A stretch of 64,000 nt of DNA from Trypanosoma brucei gambiense DAL972 (lineage: Eukaryota; Euglenozoa; Kinetoplastea; Trypanosomatida; Trypanosomatidae): NCBI RefSeq assembly GCF_000210295.1, contig NC_026734.1, positions 124,001 through 188,000 on the forward strand, written 5' to 3'. Below the pieces are notes generated by a model, which searched no databases, was not told where the DNA came from, and worked only from the letters and a program-made list of their open reading frames with translations. A program made the translations under genes and the position numbers. Below are positions 21,329-32,291 of the stretch, piece after piece (the first letter of the stretch is position 1; every line of letters begins with the position of its first letter).

Positions 21329-23992
21329 ATGCAAACATCGCGACCATCTGCCGATAATGTCCACGTTTCGTGTAGGTTTCGACCCCTTAGTTCAGGTGAG
21401 CGGAATGGCGGGTTGTGTGTTCATCTCGAGGGGTCCAATCATGTCGTCTGCAGAGTTCAATCTTGTCAGCGGCTCGGGCGGTCCAATGGAGCCCCAAGGC
21501 AGCAACCGATTCCCTGCAACCCGGTAGGTGGAGATGGCTTCAACCGATTTCCCTCTGCAGACACTGCAGTTGATCAATATCGTTTTTCCTTCGCGCGTGT
21601 TTACCCACCAGAGGTGGGGCAGGACGAAATTTATAATGAGGTTGCACGTCCCATAGTGAAGGATGTAATGAAGGGTTACAATGGAACTTTGCTTGTTTAC
21701 GGCCAAACGGGAAGTGGGAAGACGCATACCATGTTTGGTGCTGGTGAAGCAGTGGGTAGGGAAAGAAGTGGAACCATCAGCACAGCTTTATACGGCACCG
21801 CTGGCGATGACCGTGGACCCGTACGAGCACAGGGCGGACGTGCGAATGTTAATGCGGGTATCATCCCCCGTGCCGTCAATCAAATCTTTGATATGATCCA
21901 TAGTGCTGACGAGGCGTTAGAATTTGAGATACGAGCAATGTTCGTTGAGGTGTACATGGAGCGTGTTCGAGATCTTCTTGACCATGGAAACCTCAATCTT
22001 CAGGTACGTGAGGGCCCTTCAGGTTTTTATGTGGAAAATTGTAAGTTACCGTACGTGTCAAGCGCAGAGGAGATGATGCAGCTTATCAACTCAGGCGTGT
22101 GTCGCAGAGTTACCGCGGCCACAGCCTGCAATGAAGCGAGCAGCCGTAGCCACTGTGTGTTGAACATCACAGTTAAGAGTGTCAACCACACGAAGCACGT
22201 TGCAACTGTTGGGAAACTGTTTCTGGTTGACCTTGCGGGGAGTGAAAAAGTTGCCAAGACCCATGTGGATGGAATGCAGCTGGAAGAAGCAAAAATGATA
22301 AACAAGTCACTCACAACTCTTGGTCATGTGATCATGAGCCTAGCAGACAAACAGGCCCACGTGCCGTACCGTGACAGCAAACTTACACGAATCCTCAAAG
22401 ACTCTCTTGGAGGAAATTCACGAACGGCACTTGTAGTGTGCTGTAGTCCTTCACAATTTAATGATCAGGAGACGTTATCAACATTGCGCTTTGGAGCGCG
22501 CGCACAGAACGTTTGCAACGTAGCGATTGTCAATAAACAACTTACCGCGGAGGAGCTGAAGGGTATGCTGGACCTTGCCCGAGTGGAGATAAAGAGACTT
22601 CGAAAGCTGCTCCATGATATGGGTGTCACTGTTCCCAGTAACGGAAACCACGGTGGTGAGGAGATTAGTGACTGTTTTAGTGGCGTTGCTGAATCTTCCT
22701 GTGGAGGCGAGACTTTCGCAACTCGCGTCGCAAGCCCGTGCGACACTGCAGTTCCGGGCCCACATTCTGAAGCGTCGGCGGTGGGGCATCTGGAAGAAGC
22801 AGACGCTGTTATTAATGCCGACGGGGTGGTGGATGAGAGCTCCGTAAATGAGGGGGATGTGGTGCGGCGAGGGATTTACGATGAATTGTCGAGGGAGGGT
22901 ATAAGTCCGGATGTTAGTCACCTGCACGACAACCCGTGTGTGTCTCAAGGAACTACCGAAGCTATTCGTAACCAATTAGCCGAACAAGCAGCGCTGATTA
23001 AATTGTTGAGGGAGGAGAACGCCGTTTGGGAAGAGGAACACATGATCGCTGTACGAGAATTGTATGGCTACAGACGCTACGCCGAGCATTGCCGCGAGGT
23101 CTTGGGCGAGGTGAGCATTACGGGGGATGTTGTATCTCGACGTATTTCTTCATACAGAGAACGAGTTCTCGCTATTGTCGCAAAGCTTTGCAGTCATTCG
23201 GATACAACAGAAGATAATTTAGCCACACAGTGCAATGAGTACCCTAACCAGATTAAGGAGGGGCGACCCTCGGTTGAATTGGGAGCAACACGCGAGACTT
23301 GTTCTTCGGTTTCTAACAACCTTTCCCAACCCTTGTTATCATCTCATATAAGCAGTCCGACAACTATGTGTTCCTTACCAGCTCTTGGTGACGGTACTGC
23401 AGGAAATAATAATACAATCACTGGGTCGATGGAACTTGCATGTGCTAGTGTTGAGTCCCCGAATGGAGACACCCTTCAAATCCGAAAAAACTATGAAGAG
23501 TTGCAGGGGCGTCTGGCACGCGCAATGGATGAAATTGAGAGGCTTCAAAGCACCAATAGTGTTTTATCATTGGATTTGCAGTTGGCGGAGAAACGGCTCC
23601 AAATTCGCCACGAACGCATTGAAAGCCTGAAGTTTGGGTTACGTCAGGAGTCTGCAAGTAACCAAGAGCTGCAGCAGAGTTTGGAAAGGCAAATGTCTGC
23701 TCACCGAACACAACTTCAGGCGGCGCGTAACGATGCGTTGTATTGGAGACAACGTTATGATGATTTATTGAGCCACTGCCATACCAGCAGCAGCAGCAGC
23801 AGAAAACCTCGTGCTACTCATATCAGCCCTATACGCCGGCGGAGCCTCACACCAACGTTAGAAGGCGTGTTGGTAGCTCGAAGTCCATCTGCGCGTGCAC
23901 CGCCATCATCAGTTGCTACGTCACCGGGGCGTGGTGTTATTGTTAAACCCATACGTGGCGGCGGAAGCAAGTTGGAACACGCCTTTGCGTAA
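21329..23992 (+). CDS. Kinesin, N-terminal motor
   Basis: 887 residues. A complete kinesin motor domain occupies about residues 8-400: VHVSCRFRPL at 11-20, the P-loop GQTGSGKT at 125-132, switch I NEASSRSH at 268-275, switch II DLAGSE at 301-306, then INKSLTTLGHVIMSL and VPYRDSKLTRILKDSLGGNS. All ATPase motifs are intact. A Gly/Arg-rich insertion of about 35 residues (141-176) follows the P-loop helix. After a neck-like helix (LTAEELKGMLDLARVEIKRLRKLL), coiled-coil segments appear at about 565-610 and 690-810, then a basic Ser/Pro-rich tail. The neck and motor resemble kinesin-1-like motors that walk to microtubule plus ends, but the cargo and subfamily cannot be told. Such proteins act on cytoplasmic, flagellar or spindle microtubules. 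Confidence 0.96.
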   Translation: MQTSRPSADNVHVSCRFRPLSSGERNGGLCVHLEGSNHVVCRVQSCQRLGRSNGAPRQQPIPCNPVGGDGFNRFPSADTAVDQYRFSFARVYPPEVGQDEIYNEVARPIVKDVMKGYNGTLLVYGQTGSGKTHTMFGAGEAVGRERSGTISTALYGTAGDDRGPVRAQGGRANVNAGIIPRAVNQIFDMIHSADEALEFEIRAMFVEVYMERVRDLLDHGNLNLQVREGPSGFYVENCKLPYVSSAEEMMQLINSGVCRRVTAATACNEASSRSHCVLNITVKSVNHTKHVATVGKLFLVDLAGSEKVAKTHVDGMQLEEAKMINKSLTTLGHVIMSLADKQAHVPYRDSKLTRILKDSLGGNSRTALVVCCSPSQFNDQETLSTLRFGARAQNVCNVAIVNKQLTAEELKGMLDLARVEIKRLRKLLHDMGVTVPSNGNHGGEEISDCFSGVAESSCGGETFATRVASPCDTAVPGPHSEASAVGHLEEADAVINADGVVDESSVNEGDVVRRGIYDELSREGISPDVSHLHDNPCVSQGTTEAIRNQLAEQAALIKLLREENAVWEEEHMIAVRELYGYRRYAEHCREVLGEVSITGDVVSRRISSYRERVLAIVAKLCSHSDTTEDNLATQCNEYPNQIKEGRPSVELGATRETCSSVSNNLSQPLLSSHISSPTTMCSLPALGDGTAGNNNTITGSMELACASVESPNGDTLQIRKNYEELQGRLARAMDEIERLQSTNSVLSLDLQLAEKRLQIRHERIESLKFGLRQESASNQELQQSLERQMSAHRTQLQAARNDALYWRQRYDDLLSHCHTSSSSSRKPRATHISPIRRRSLTPTLEGVLVARSPSARAPPSSVATSPGRGVIVKPIRGGGSKLEHAFA

Positions 23993-25618
23993 AGGAAGAG
24001 AAGTAGCCATCGCATGACATCCTTGAACAAATTACCGCTGAATTTAGTAATTCGAAAGAGAAGGAAAATAATTGATAATAAGGAAACAGCAGTGTGTTTG
24101 GTTAGGGACTATATAATGCTCACACAGATATACATGTGGGACGTGCGCCAGTGTATTTTGTCTTGTTCGGCGGTTTTCGGGGGGGGGGGAAGGAGGCTTG
24201 ACTGCGGTCTCAAAATCATTAAAACCGGTTGAGATTTGTTCGGTGGATATATATATATATATATATGTTTCAACCCTTATGTTTCTTTTTCACCTTTTTT
24301 TTCTTTTCCTCTGTCGTAAAGTTCGTATGCTGGACACGAGGTAAGAATAAGGTTCGTTACCTCTCAGTCCGTCTCTTTCCGTCTGGCTTTGTTTTTTCTC
24401 ATTGCCATTTTTTACCTTGTTTCCATTACTGTTCTTGCAAACACATTATTTTTTACACACATACCAAAAGAAAAAGAAAGATGGAGAAGAGAGAAACGAA
24501 ACAGAAAAGGGAAGCAGCCGCAACCTACTCCAGTGTTTATCCGTGTGCTGTACCCCCTCCCTTAAATTTAAATCATCTTTTGCATTGGCGTGTGAATGGA
24601 ATGTGATGGGTGGTGGTGTCTAGATTTTGTTCAATGTGCCTTTTTTTTTTTAAATTTCTTCGCTGTTGTTGTACACTAAGTGATGCAAAGGGCATTTGTT
24701 TTTTGTTTTTTTTACCCCCCAACTCACGGGGATTTTCCTTATTTGTGCAGACTTCGTTATTTAGATGCGACGAAGTGGAGCGTCCGCAATGGGATATGGA
24801 AGTATGCCCTCCTGCATAACTTTCATTCCCTTGTATTTATTGTAACTTTAAAAAAAAACTTCTGTCAAGGAACTGTGGTTGAACAAGTAAAATGAATGAT
24901 TTTCTTGTTTTTAAAGTGTGTAGGAAGGTGTGAGCCAGTAACAGCACAAACACTTTAAATTCCTCATTGAATCTCTGGAGAGGGTTAGAGCTGTGTTGTC
25001 AACGCAGTTATTTTCCTCATGGATTCGTTTCAGTTCGATTTTTGTATTAATTAGTTTGCGGTCGGGTGGTGTGTGTGTGTGTGTGTATGTGATTCGGCGG
25101 TGAAAGTTTGAGAGTTGGTGGAGATGGTGGCAAGTACGAGGAATGATTCAAATAAATAAAAAGCAGTGCAACTGAAGGTGAAAGGAAATGGGCATGCAAA
25201 AGAGTCATGAGTCTGTGGTGCACTGCACTGTTTCACCATATCCAGTGGGGAGTTATCACGTTTAAAAAAAAAACATAGATTGTTTAATATATATATATAT
25301 ATGCTTTCTCACTCACACACACTATTTTCCTCTTATTTTGAGTATTTCACAATCCCACAAATGCCCAGATGAAATAGAACCAAGGCATCTATACCCATTA
25401 TTTGCATGCGCGCACTCTCCTTCTTTGCTCATCTGTCGTTGCTCCCCCCACGTTACTGTGTTGATCAAACGCCAAATAACTTCTTACTCATCGCTTTTGC
25501 TTTTCTCATCGCTTCCCTGCGTTATAAACAGTCGGGGTGTGAAGAGTTGTTTACAGCGTCTCGAACAGAGCGAAAAGGAAAGAAGGGAGAAAAGGAGAAG
25601 TGTGCGTGTGTGTAACAT
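23993..25618. other. 1.6-kb intergenic region
   Basis: No gene is supported. It includes a poly-G run at 24180-24189, short (TA)n runs at about 24246-24266 and 25287-25302, and a (GT)n run at 25068-25085. The pyrimidine tract at 25493-25520 followed by CAG at 25529-25531 is a good splice acceptor for the next gene. Confidence 0.6.
25493..25531 (+). promoter_or_regulatory. Predicted spliced-leader acceptor for the RRP5-like gene
   Basis: A C/T-rich tract is followed by the first AG at 25530-25531. The leader of 87 nt to the ATG at 25619 has no upstream ATG and is purine-rich in its second half. Confidence 0.55.
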
Positions 25619-27658
25619 ATGCAGTATCGTGAGTATCGCGTGCATCATGCCGCCCCTGACGGTATTCTTGTGCAACTTCCAGGGAATGGCGGCTTTGGTA
25701 AATTGACTGTAGAAACACTAGGAGGAGATGCATTAGCCGCTGCACTTCTCAAACGATTTGCCACTAATGATCACATCCGTGCCGTGGCGCGTCCAACGCG
25801 TGATGTTCACCACTACCGGCTGCTTAGCGTACAGTTGCTGGAGTTGTGGAGCGGGGCGGCTACTTACCCAGCCCCGGTGTTGTCTCTTCTCCTGCAGTTA
25901 TTTCGCAAACACGCACTCATCGGTCTCGGGACGACTGCAATGGCTCGTGTAGTGAAATCTTCACCCGAGAAGGGTGTCGTCTTATCCCTTCCTGGTGGCA
26001 TTCCCGCTGTTGCAGTGCTGGAAAATGTTAGTGAGGAAGCTGGGGCAGTTGAAGTACGGTTGCTTAACTACGATGTCCAGGTTGATGTGGTTAATGTGAC
26101 AGTGCAATATGATGTTGTTGAGCGTACACCAAGTGATGTAGATGCGCTACAGAAACTTCTTACATCGGTTACTGCGGGAAGCGTCGTCTCCGCAACTGTA
26201 CTCGTTTCATGTACGGATGACAATTGCGCTATCGTGGAGGTCCCATGCGGTGACGAGTGCAGCGTAATCGGCTACTACATTTATAACTGGCCGGGTTTAA
26301 GTGCTGCAGGAGACGAAAAGCCAGTTGTGGGGAGTTGCCTTCAGCTTACTGTGGAGTTTGTGCCCGAGGAGCCCGTACTGCAGGATGTTTTACCGTTTTT
26401 CGTGCTCTCCCGCCGTCAACACTTTGCAGGCCTTCCCGCAGTTCGTTGTGCTATACTTCCAAACACGTCTACACCGCACGCCACAGTGGGGCTAGTTGGC
26501 CCTTTTCCGTGGCGTGACAAAAAGCGGGATCGCCGACCAGAGGTGGAGGATATTAATGATCCGGATGATGATGATAGTGACGACGACGAGAACACAAACG
26601 TGAATCGAAGTAAAATTCGCAAGCGAAAACTGGAGGAAACCATTGATGCATACGAGCGGTCGATGGAGACAGCAGTTCCTTCTTCTCCGGAAGAGTTCCA
26701 GCGGCTCTTGCTTGCATCTCCCAACAACAGTTACCTTTGGGTACAGTGGATGACTCATCATGTATCGTTGCAGCAGTTCGAGGAGGCGCGCCTCGTGGCG
26801 GAGAAGGCATTGACTACAATTGGCGTGCGTGAAACGCAGGAGCGGCTGAATGTGTGGGTTGCGTACATGAATCTGGAGAACCTTCATGGTACAGCAGAGT
26901 CTTTGGCATCTGTTTTCAAACGAGCGTTGCGGCATGCCCTTGATGAACTCGTTGTGTATGAGCGACTTGCTGACATATTCTCAGCAACACGAAAGTTCAA
27001 CCAACTGCTATCCTTGTGCCGGGCTATGGTGTCGAAGAACCGCAAGGTGCCGCGTGTGTGGGAACGGCTTGGCACTGTTCTCATTGATCATAACAAAAGG
27101 GATCAGCTGAAGCGGGTCCTAAAGGATATGAGTGACGCCCTTAAACGTGATGAGTATGCATTAGTGGTTGTACACCTCGGGGTTCATGAGTATAGAAACG
27201 GGAGCGTTGAGAATGGTCGTGCTCTGTTTGAAGGGTTGCTGCTTCGCATGCCCAAGAAGTCTGACGTTTGGTCCGTGTATTTGGATCAAGAACTGGGGCT
27301 TCTCGCGCGACGGTCAGAAGTTGCATCAGCCGTGTTCGTGAGGGGCTTGTTTGAGCGTGCGGTTTCCACAAGTTTTTCCGCGAAGGTGATGCAGCAGGTA
27401 TTAACGCGCTTCATGTCATTTGAGCGGGCGCACGGCACGCCGGCAGACGTGGAGAAGGTGAAGGCCCGGGCGCGAAGTTATGTGGAGGCAAAAATTAGTG
27501 CATCGGTTGGAAGCGTAGACCCCACCGTGAAGACTGGAGGTGTGAGCGTGAAGAAGGGAGCAACCAAAGACTTTAACGCGACATCTGCAAGCGCTAAGGG
27601 TTCGAGCGTTAGTGATGAGGCAACAGATAAACATTATGATGGTGAGGCGGAGGAGTGA
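25619..27658 (+). CDS. Short RRP5-like ribosome biogenesis factor (HAT repeats)
   Basis: 679 residues. The C-terminal part (about 358-620) matches the HAT-repeat tail of RRP5/PDCD11: SPEEFQRLLLASPNNSYLWVQWMTHHV, then EEARLVAEKALTTI, RLNVWVAYMNLENL, a repeated TPR-like helix pattern and SDVWSVYLDQEL. An acidic stretch (313-325, mostly Asp) and a basic stretch (KIRKRKLEE) precede it, as in RRP5. RRP5 acts in the nucleolus on early pre-rRNA and is needed for both 18S and 5.8S/25S processing. Yeast and animal RRP5 are about 1700-1900 residues with roughly 12 S1 domains; here the N-terminal 300 residues could hold only about three beta-barrel domains. The start is supported by the ATG-free leader. 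Confidence 0.85.
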   Translation: MQYREYRVHHAAPDGILVQLPGNGGFGKLTVETLGGDALAAALLKRFATNDHIRAVARPTRDVHHYRLLSVQLLELWSGAATYPAPVLSLLLQLFRKHALIGLGTTAMARVVKSSPEKGVVLSLPGGIPAVAVLENVSEEAGAVEVRLLNYDVQVDVVNVTVQYDVVERTPSDVDALQKLLTSVTAGSVVSATVLVSCTDDNCAIVEVPCGDECSVIGYYIYNWPGLSAAGDEKPVVGSCLQLTVEFVPEEPVLQDVLPFFVLSRRQHFAGLPAVRCAILPNTSTPHATVGLVGPFPWRDKKRDRRPEVEDINDPDDDDSDDDENTNVNRSKIRKRKLEETIDAYERSMETAVPSSPEEFQRLLLASPNNSYLWVQWMTHHVSLQQFEEARLVAEKALTTIGVRETQERLNVWVAYMNLENLHGTAESLASVFKRALRHALDELVVYERLADIFSATRKFNQLLSLCRAMVSKNRKVPRVWERLGTVLIDHNKRDQLKRVLKDMSDALKRDEYALVVVHLGVHEYRNGSVENGRALFEGLLLRMPKKSDVWSVYLDQELGLLARRSEVASAVFVRGLFERAVSTSFSAKVMQQVLTRFMSFERAHGTPADVEKVKARARSYVEAKISASVGSVDPTVKTGGVSVKKGATKDFNATSASAKGSSVSDEATDKHYDGEAEE

Positions 27659-28143
27659 GTGTTGTGGCGGTGGCCACAGCAGGACTGTGGCGAAATGTGG
27701 GGCCTGTACGCCCACAAGAACAATGAAGGGCATCCTCCTCTCGCTTTTTTCATCATGGTTATAATAAAGAGGAGTGAAATTACAGCTGCGTCGTTCGTTC
27801 CTTCGAATAAGCTCTCCAGTCTCAAGAAATGTTGTTCGTTTAACAATAGCGGAGGTGTAACCCTGTTGGTTACCCTGCTGCGTTTGTTATGTCATTTTGT
27901 GAAGCTAGGAAATGAGTAAACGAATAATGAAAAGGCGGAGGTCAACAAACGTGTAAAAATGTTTCTGAGTAAAGGAAAGGGAAACCTTATAACAGCGCAC
28001 AATTTAAGTGTGTGGGTTTGTCACCCAGTGACGAACAAATATTTTCGCTTCTCTTTTACATTGGTGTCCTTTCCCTTTTGCTGTGACACACAAACCGAAC
28101 CGCTTACACTTCTTCAAAAATCCTTTATCTTTCTTCTTTCTCT
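27659..28143. other. 3' flank of the RRP5-like gene
   Basis: No gene is seen. The last + strand ATG before the PP2A gene is at 27959. Pyrimidine-rich sequence begins at about 28049. Confidence 0.55.
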
Positions 28144-28145
28144 AG
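28121..28145 (+). promoter_or_regulatory. Predicted spliced-leader acceptor for the PP2A-A gene
   Basis: A dense C/T tract (CTTTATCTTTCTTCTTTCTC core) ends in TAG, with AG at 28144-28145. It sits inside an 804-nt stretch without ATG, which supports a long leader. A second, weaker acceptor directly before the start codon (AG at 28762-28763) cannot be excluded. Confidence 0.55.
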
Positions 28146-28765
28146 GGCGCCTTGTCAGCGGGATAGTTTTCTTCCGTGTATTGTTTGCGTCTCCGTAGCT
28201 GAACCCCTCTTTTTTGTAGTCCTTCGTCCCTTTGTGTAACTTCCCTCATACTGTTGCGGTTGAGGAGACGTGATTCGGGTCCGTGTCCCCGTTTTTAGAA
28301 AACTGAGGCTGGAGGGGAATACATTTTTTTTTGTTTTATATAGAAAGAGATTGGAGAAGAGGAGGAGAATATCTAAGAAAGAAAGAGAGCGAATTATCGC
28401 GGCCACACCCGCCGAAGTAACATCATCGCGCGGAAAGGGCATTGAGGACTTCAGAAGGAAGCAAAGAAAGTCAAATTCTACAGGAAGAGAACGGCTCTTT
28501 CTTAAATAAGAGGGGAGTGAAGAGTAGGAAGGAGTGGTTGGTGAGTGTGAGGGGGACGACAATTACAACTAGCCACTAAATAATAATAATAATATTAACA
28601 GCTACTGCGATCGCCTTAACGAGTGAATAGACAGTAAGGAAGAGGGATAGAAACAAGGGCCGAGGAAGGATAACCAGAAGAGAATAACAATCCTCGTTCT
28701 TCAGAGACAACAGTAACAAGTACAGGTGCGAGACTAAATATAGTTTTTTTTATTTCATCGTAGGG
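28146..28765 (+). promoter_or_regulatory. Predicted 620-nt ATG-free leader of the PP2A-A gene
   Basis: No ATG occurs on the + strand from 27962 to 28765 in any frame. The second half is purine-rich. If used as a leader it is far longer than the usual trypanosome 5' UTR of about one hundred nt. Confidence 0.5.
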
Positions 28766-30487
28766 ATGTCAGAGCACTTTAAAAATGTCAAGTCTATGAT
28801 TGCCAACCTCAGATCTGAAGATCCCGAGGCGAGGTTAAACAGCATGCGTGGCATTCACGTAATTGCGTCCACACTGGGACCTGAACGAACCCGTGAAGAG
28901 TTGCTACCGTACTTGACAGACTATCTAGACGAGAATGATGAGGTACTGCGGGTATTCGCCAATGCACTCGGAACGATGCTGCATGAGGTTGGTGGACCAG
29001 CTCACGTGCAAAGCATATTGGGCCCATTAGAGTTACTGTGTAGTTTGGACGAAGTAACTGTCCGCGATGAGGCGGTCTCATCGTTACAAACAGTTGGAAA
29101 GGCTCTATTTTGTGAGACGGGTGAAGCTGCTGTGCAAGCCAGAAGGGATTTTGTGGGTTTGGTGATGCGGTTGGGCCAGTCCACGCCACAATGTAGATCC
29201 AGTGTGACGTACGTAATTGCTACAGCGTACCCACATGTGGCTGCATCTGTGAAGACGCAGCTTTTCAACCTTTTTATTACGCTCTGTGGCGATGAAGAAA
29301 TTATGGTGCGCCGCAGCGCATGTATTTCGCTAGGGAAGCATATGGCTGGGGTCCCAGATACTCGGAGCTCGGAGCTTCTTAATGCACTCACAAAATTCTC
29401 GCGGGATGCAAGCGATGGTGTGCGGCTTCAGGCAGTCGAAGCGGCTGCGGCGCTTCTCACAGTGCTTCCTCCTGAAACCCATAGCAACATCGTAGGCGCC
29501 GTCAAAACCCTCGTGGGAGATGTTTCCTGGCGAGTGCGGTACATGGCGGCTGATCGCCTTGGCAAACTGGCGGGTGTTTTAGCGCCCCCACACGTAAAGC
29601 AAATCATGCCCTTCTTTCGTTTGCTCACTCAGGATTCTGAAGCAGAGATTCGTGCCTCTGCTGTGTTTAACATGGCTGGGGTACTTGCCGCCTGCCACGA
29701 CGCCACCGCGAAACGAGAAGTACTTGCTGGTGGTTGCCGTTTGGTAAGCGACGACAATTCGCACGTGCGCATGTGTCTTGCGAGTGCACTCCTGAAGTCT
29801 GTGGAACACGTTCCGGTGGAGATGTGGAGCAGCACTGTAGTGCCCACTTGCACGCAGTTGCTTACGGACACTGAGGCGGATGTTAGATTGGCCCTCGTTT
29901 CTGGGTTTAGCTCTATGGGAAATACCGCAGAGGCACGAGAACTAGCTCCCAAACTAATTCCTGTCGTTGTTGCGCTTGCGGAGGACCCGAAGTGGCGCAT
30001 ACGTGAAGTTGTTATATCGCAGATTCCGCATCTTATTACCTCTCTGGGTAGAAGCGCAGATGAAGTGGTGGAGATCTGCGTGCAGCATCTTGTAGACCGT
30101 GTGGCAGCGATACGCGATGCGGCGGTGCAGTCCTGCTGTTCACTTGTGTCGGAGAGCGGGCTCGCATGGTCCCGTGACACATTGTTCCCGAGGCTTAGTT
30201 TAATGGTAACCGCCAACAACTATCTTCACCGGGTTGCGTTGGCGCACTTCTATGAATCTCTGTCAGAAGTTCAGCAACTTGACCGTACAACGGTCTCACA
30301 GCTAGTGCTTCCAATGCTCCGTGTCCTTGCACGTGATAATGTACCTAATGTGCGACTTAGATGCGCGAGGGCAATTGTAGCGTTCAAGCGGAAGAAAATT
30401 TTCTTAGAGTCAGATGCGGAGCCCTTGCTAAGCCGATTGGTTAAGGACACCGATGTGGATGTGCGTTTTGCCGCCACAGAGAATTAA
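28766..30487 (+). CDS. PP2A regulatory subunit A (PR65 HEAT-repeat scaffold)
   Basis: 573 residues made almost entirely of HEAT repeats of about 39 residues, roughly 14-15 of them. Repeats carry the PR65-type pattern, for example VRRSACISLGKHMAGV, WRVRYMAADRLGKLAGVL, EIRASAVFNMAGVLAAC, KWRIREVVISQIPHLITSLG and VPNVRLRCARAIVAF. PR65 is about 590 residues, so this is near full length. The protein is the scaffold that holds the PP2A catalytic subunit and one B-type regulatory subunit, in cytosol and nucleus. The second helix of each repeat, which makes the protein-binding ridge, keeps Asp and Arg at the expected places. The gene has a probable long ATG-free leader and a G-rich block just after its stop codon. 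Confidence 0.95.
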   Translation: MSEHFKNVKSMIANLRSEDPEARLNSMRGIHVIASTLGPERTREELLPYLTDYLDENDEVLRVFANALGTMLHEVGGPAHVQSILGPLELLCSLDEVTVRDEAVSSLQTVGKALFCETGEAAVQARRDFVGLVMRLGQSTPQCRSSVTYVIATAYPHVAASVKTQLFNLFITLCGDEEIMVRRSACISLGKHMAGVPDTRSSELLNALTKFSRDASDGVRLQAVEAAAALLTVLPPETHSNIVGAVKTLVGDVSWRVRYMAADRLGKLAGVLAPPHVKQIMPFFRLLTQDSEAEIRASAVFNMAGVLAACHDATAKREVLAGGCRLVSDDNSHVRMCLASALLKSVEHVPVEMWSSTVVPTCTQLLTDTEADVRLALVSGFSSMGNTAEARELAPKLIPVVVALAEDPKWRIREVVISQIPHLITSLGRSADEVVEICVQHLVDRVAAIRDAAVQSCCSLVSESGLAWSRDTLFPRLSLMVTANNYLHRVALAHFYESLSEVQQLDRTTVSQLVLPMLRVLARDNVPNVRLRCARAIVAFKRKKIFLESDAEPLLSRLVKDTDVDVRFAATEN

Positions 30488-30549
30488 TTGTGATGGGTGT
30501 TGGAATGATAAAGCGTCTTTGTTGTTTCTTTTTGTTATTGGGTGTGGAA

Positions 30550-30579
30550 GGGAGGCGGGGTGGGACGGGATGGGATGGG
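30550..30579 (+). other. Potential G-quadruplex in the PP2A-A 3' UTR
   Basis: Six runs of three or more G within 30 nt (at 30550-30552, 30557-30560, 30562-30564, 30567-30569, 30572-30574, 30577-30579) with loops of 1-4 nt, on the coding strand 62 nt after the stop codon. Confidence 0.7.
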
Positions 30580-32110
30580 ACGGAGGAAAAAAAAAAGGTG
30601 AGTGTGTTGTGGGCGGTGACGTGATAATGTGATTCGAAAATGAGCTCCATCATCTATCCGTGTCGATATATGCACATCCACAAGCATATATATATATATA
30701 TTTTATATTTGTGCATATAGAGTTTGCTACTCTCCTTCTTTTTTTTTGTGTGTGTGTGCCTACGCACAACATACCATTAATCAGATGCCGCGGCCCCTTT
30801 TTTTTTTTTAGTTTGTTTTTTCTTTCTATTACGTTGTCGGCTTTGTTGATCACTGCAAACTACTCCACAGATAGATATGCACATCTTTCAGCGGCACCAG
30901 GTTCGGGTGTGATTGCGTGCCGTGCTCAGGGGGTGACGTTTAAGCTGCTGCAGGAAAGTTGAGCGAAGGGATCATACCAAGAAAGGGAAAAGTGAACAGG
31001 AAAATAATATATATATATTTATAAAGAAAAAGAATGCCCCTATTTACTCACTTTTAAAAAATTTTTTCTGCTCGGTTTTGTCAGTGCATAGAATCGCCTC
31101 CTTTTTTTTTTTTTTGCTCCTTCTCACTTTTTTTTCTCTACGAGCCTCATCCCATTCTTTCTCTCCTTCCCTCCCCGAACCGTACATGTATGATTTTTGT
31201 CCGTTTGTCTTTTCGTCCCCACACCATCCCGCCTACTGGCACTGATAACTCGTGATTTGAATTTTGCCGCAATTCGAATGTTTTTTTTTTGTTTGTTTGT
31301 TTCATTCGGCACCACCTCGGTTGTGGTGGCGACAATCTCGCCCCCCCATTTTTTTTTCTCTTTTTTCTCTTTTTTTTGTGTGTGTGTTTTTTGTTTTTTT
31401 TTTTACTTTCTCGAGTGTGCGTTTGGACAGGTTCAGTGGATGGCCTTCTCGCGTTTACTGCTCCTGTCGTGGAATTGAGTGCTGCGTTACGTCATGTTTC
31501 AGTGCGTCAATGCATTTATGTGATGGGGAAATAAAGAAAGGTTGAGATCTGCCTCTTCACAGATGCGTTTATGGGTTGTCCTGGGACTTTGTAAGACACT
31601 CTTCAGATATACTGGGGAGTATCGTTATTGTTATCAATTCGTCATTTGAATTGTTTTCTTTTTCTTTTTTTCTTTTTTTTTTATTTTTCTCTCTTTTGTG
31701 TTTGTTTCTGTTTCTCTTTGTGGCCCTGTGTCGGTGTGTGTTCATGTCTTTTTACACCTTTGTTGCTTTGTCGGGGCAAGTGTAAGGGTTTTTTTTCTTT
31801 TTCTTTCTCGTCAGTGTGGAGGTTGAAGAAAATAGATTCGTTATCTGTTAGAGTTGGTTCTTTCCTTCTGTGTTTTTGTTGTTGTTCTTGTTTGCTGATA
31901 TTTGTTTCTAATTGTTTGGCGCCCGGTTTCTGAAAGCGAGAAGAAAAAAAAACACACACAAAGAATTGGGAGATTGATTAAAAAATAAAGGAGTGAAAGA
32001 TGAAAGGAAGAAACATTTTTGTGGGTATTTGCCCCATATGCTGCGTCCGAAAGCATGTTTATATATGCACACCGGCGCTATACAAGTAGATATATAGTTA
32101 AATAAACGTC

Positions 32111-32153
<43 letters not shown>

Positions 32154-32291
32154 TTGTATTCATACATGTAACGGTACTCCCTCAGGCGGAGCTATTTTAT
32201 TGCGATGCAATACAAGACCTATTATACATGTTTTTATTTTATTTTATTTTGCTTCTGCCGCTTTATTTTGATTGTCCGTAGGTGTGTCCGC

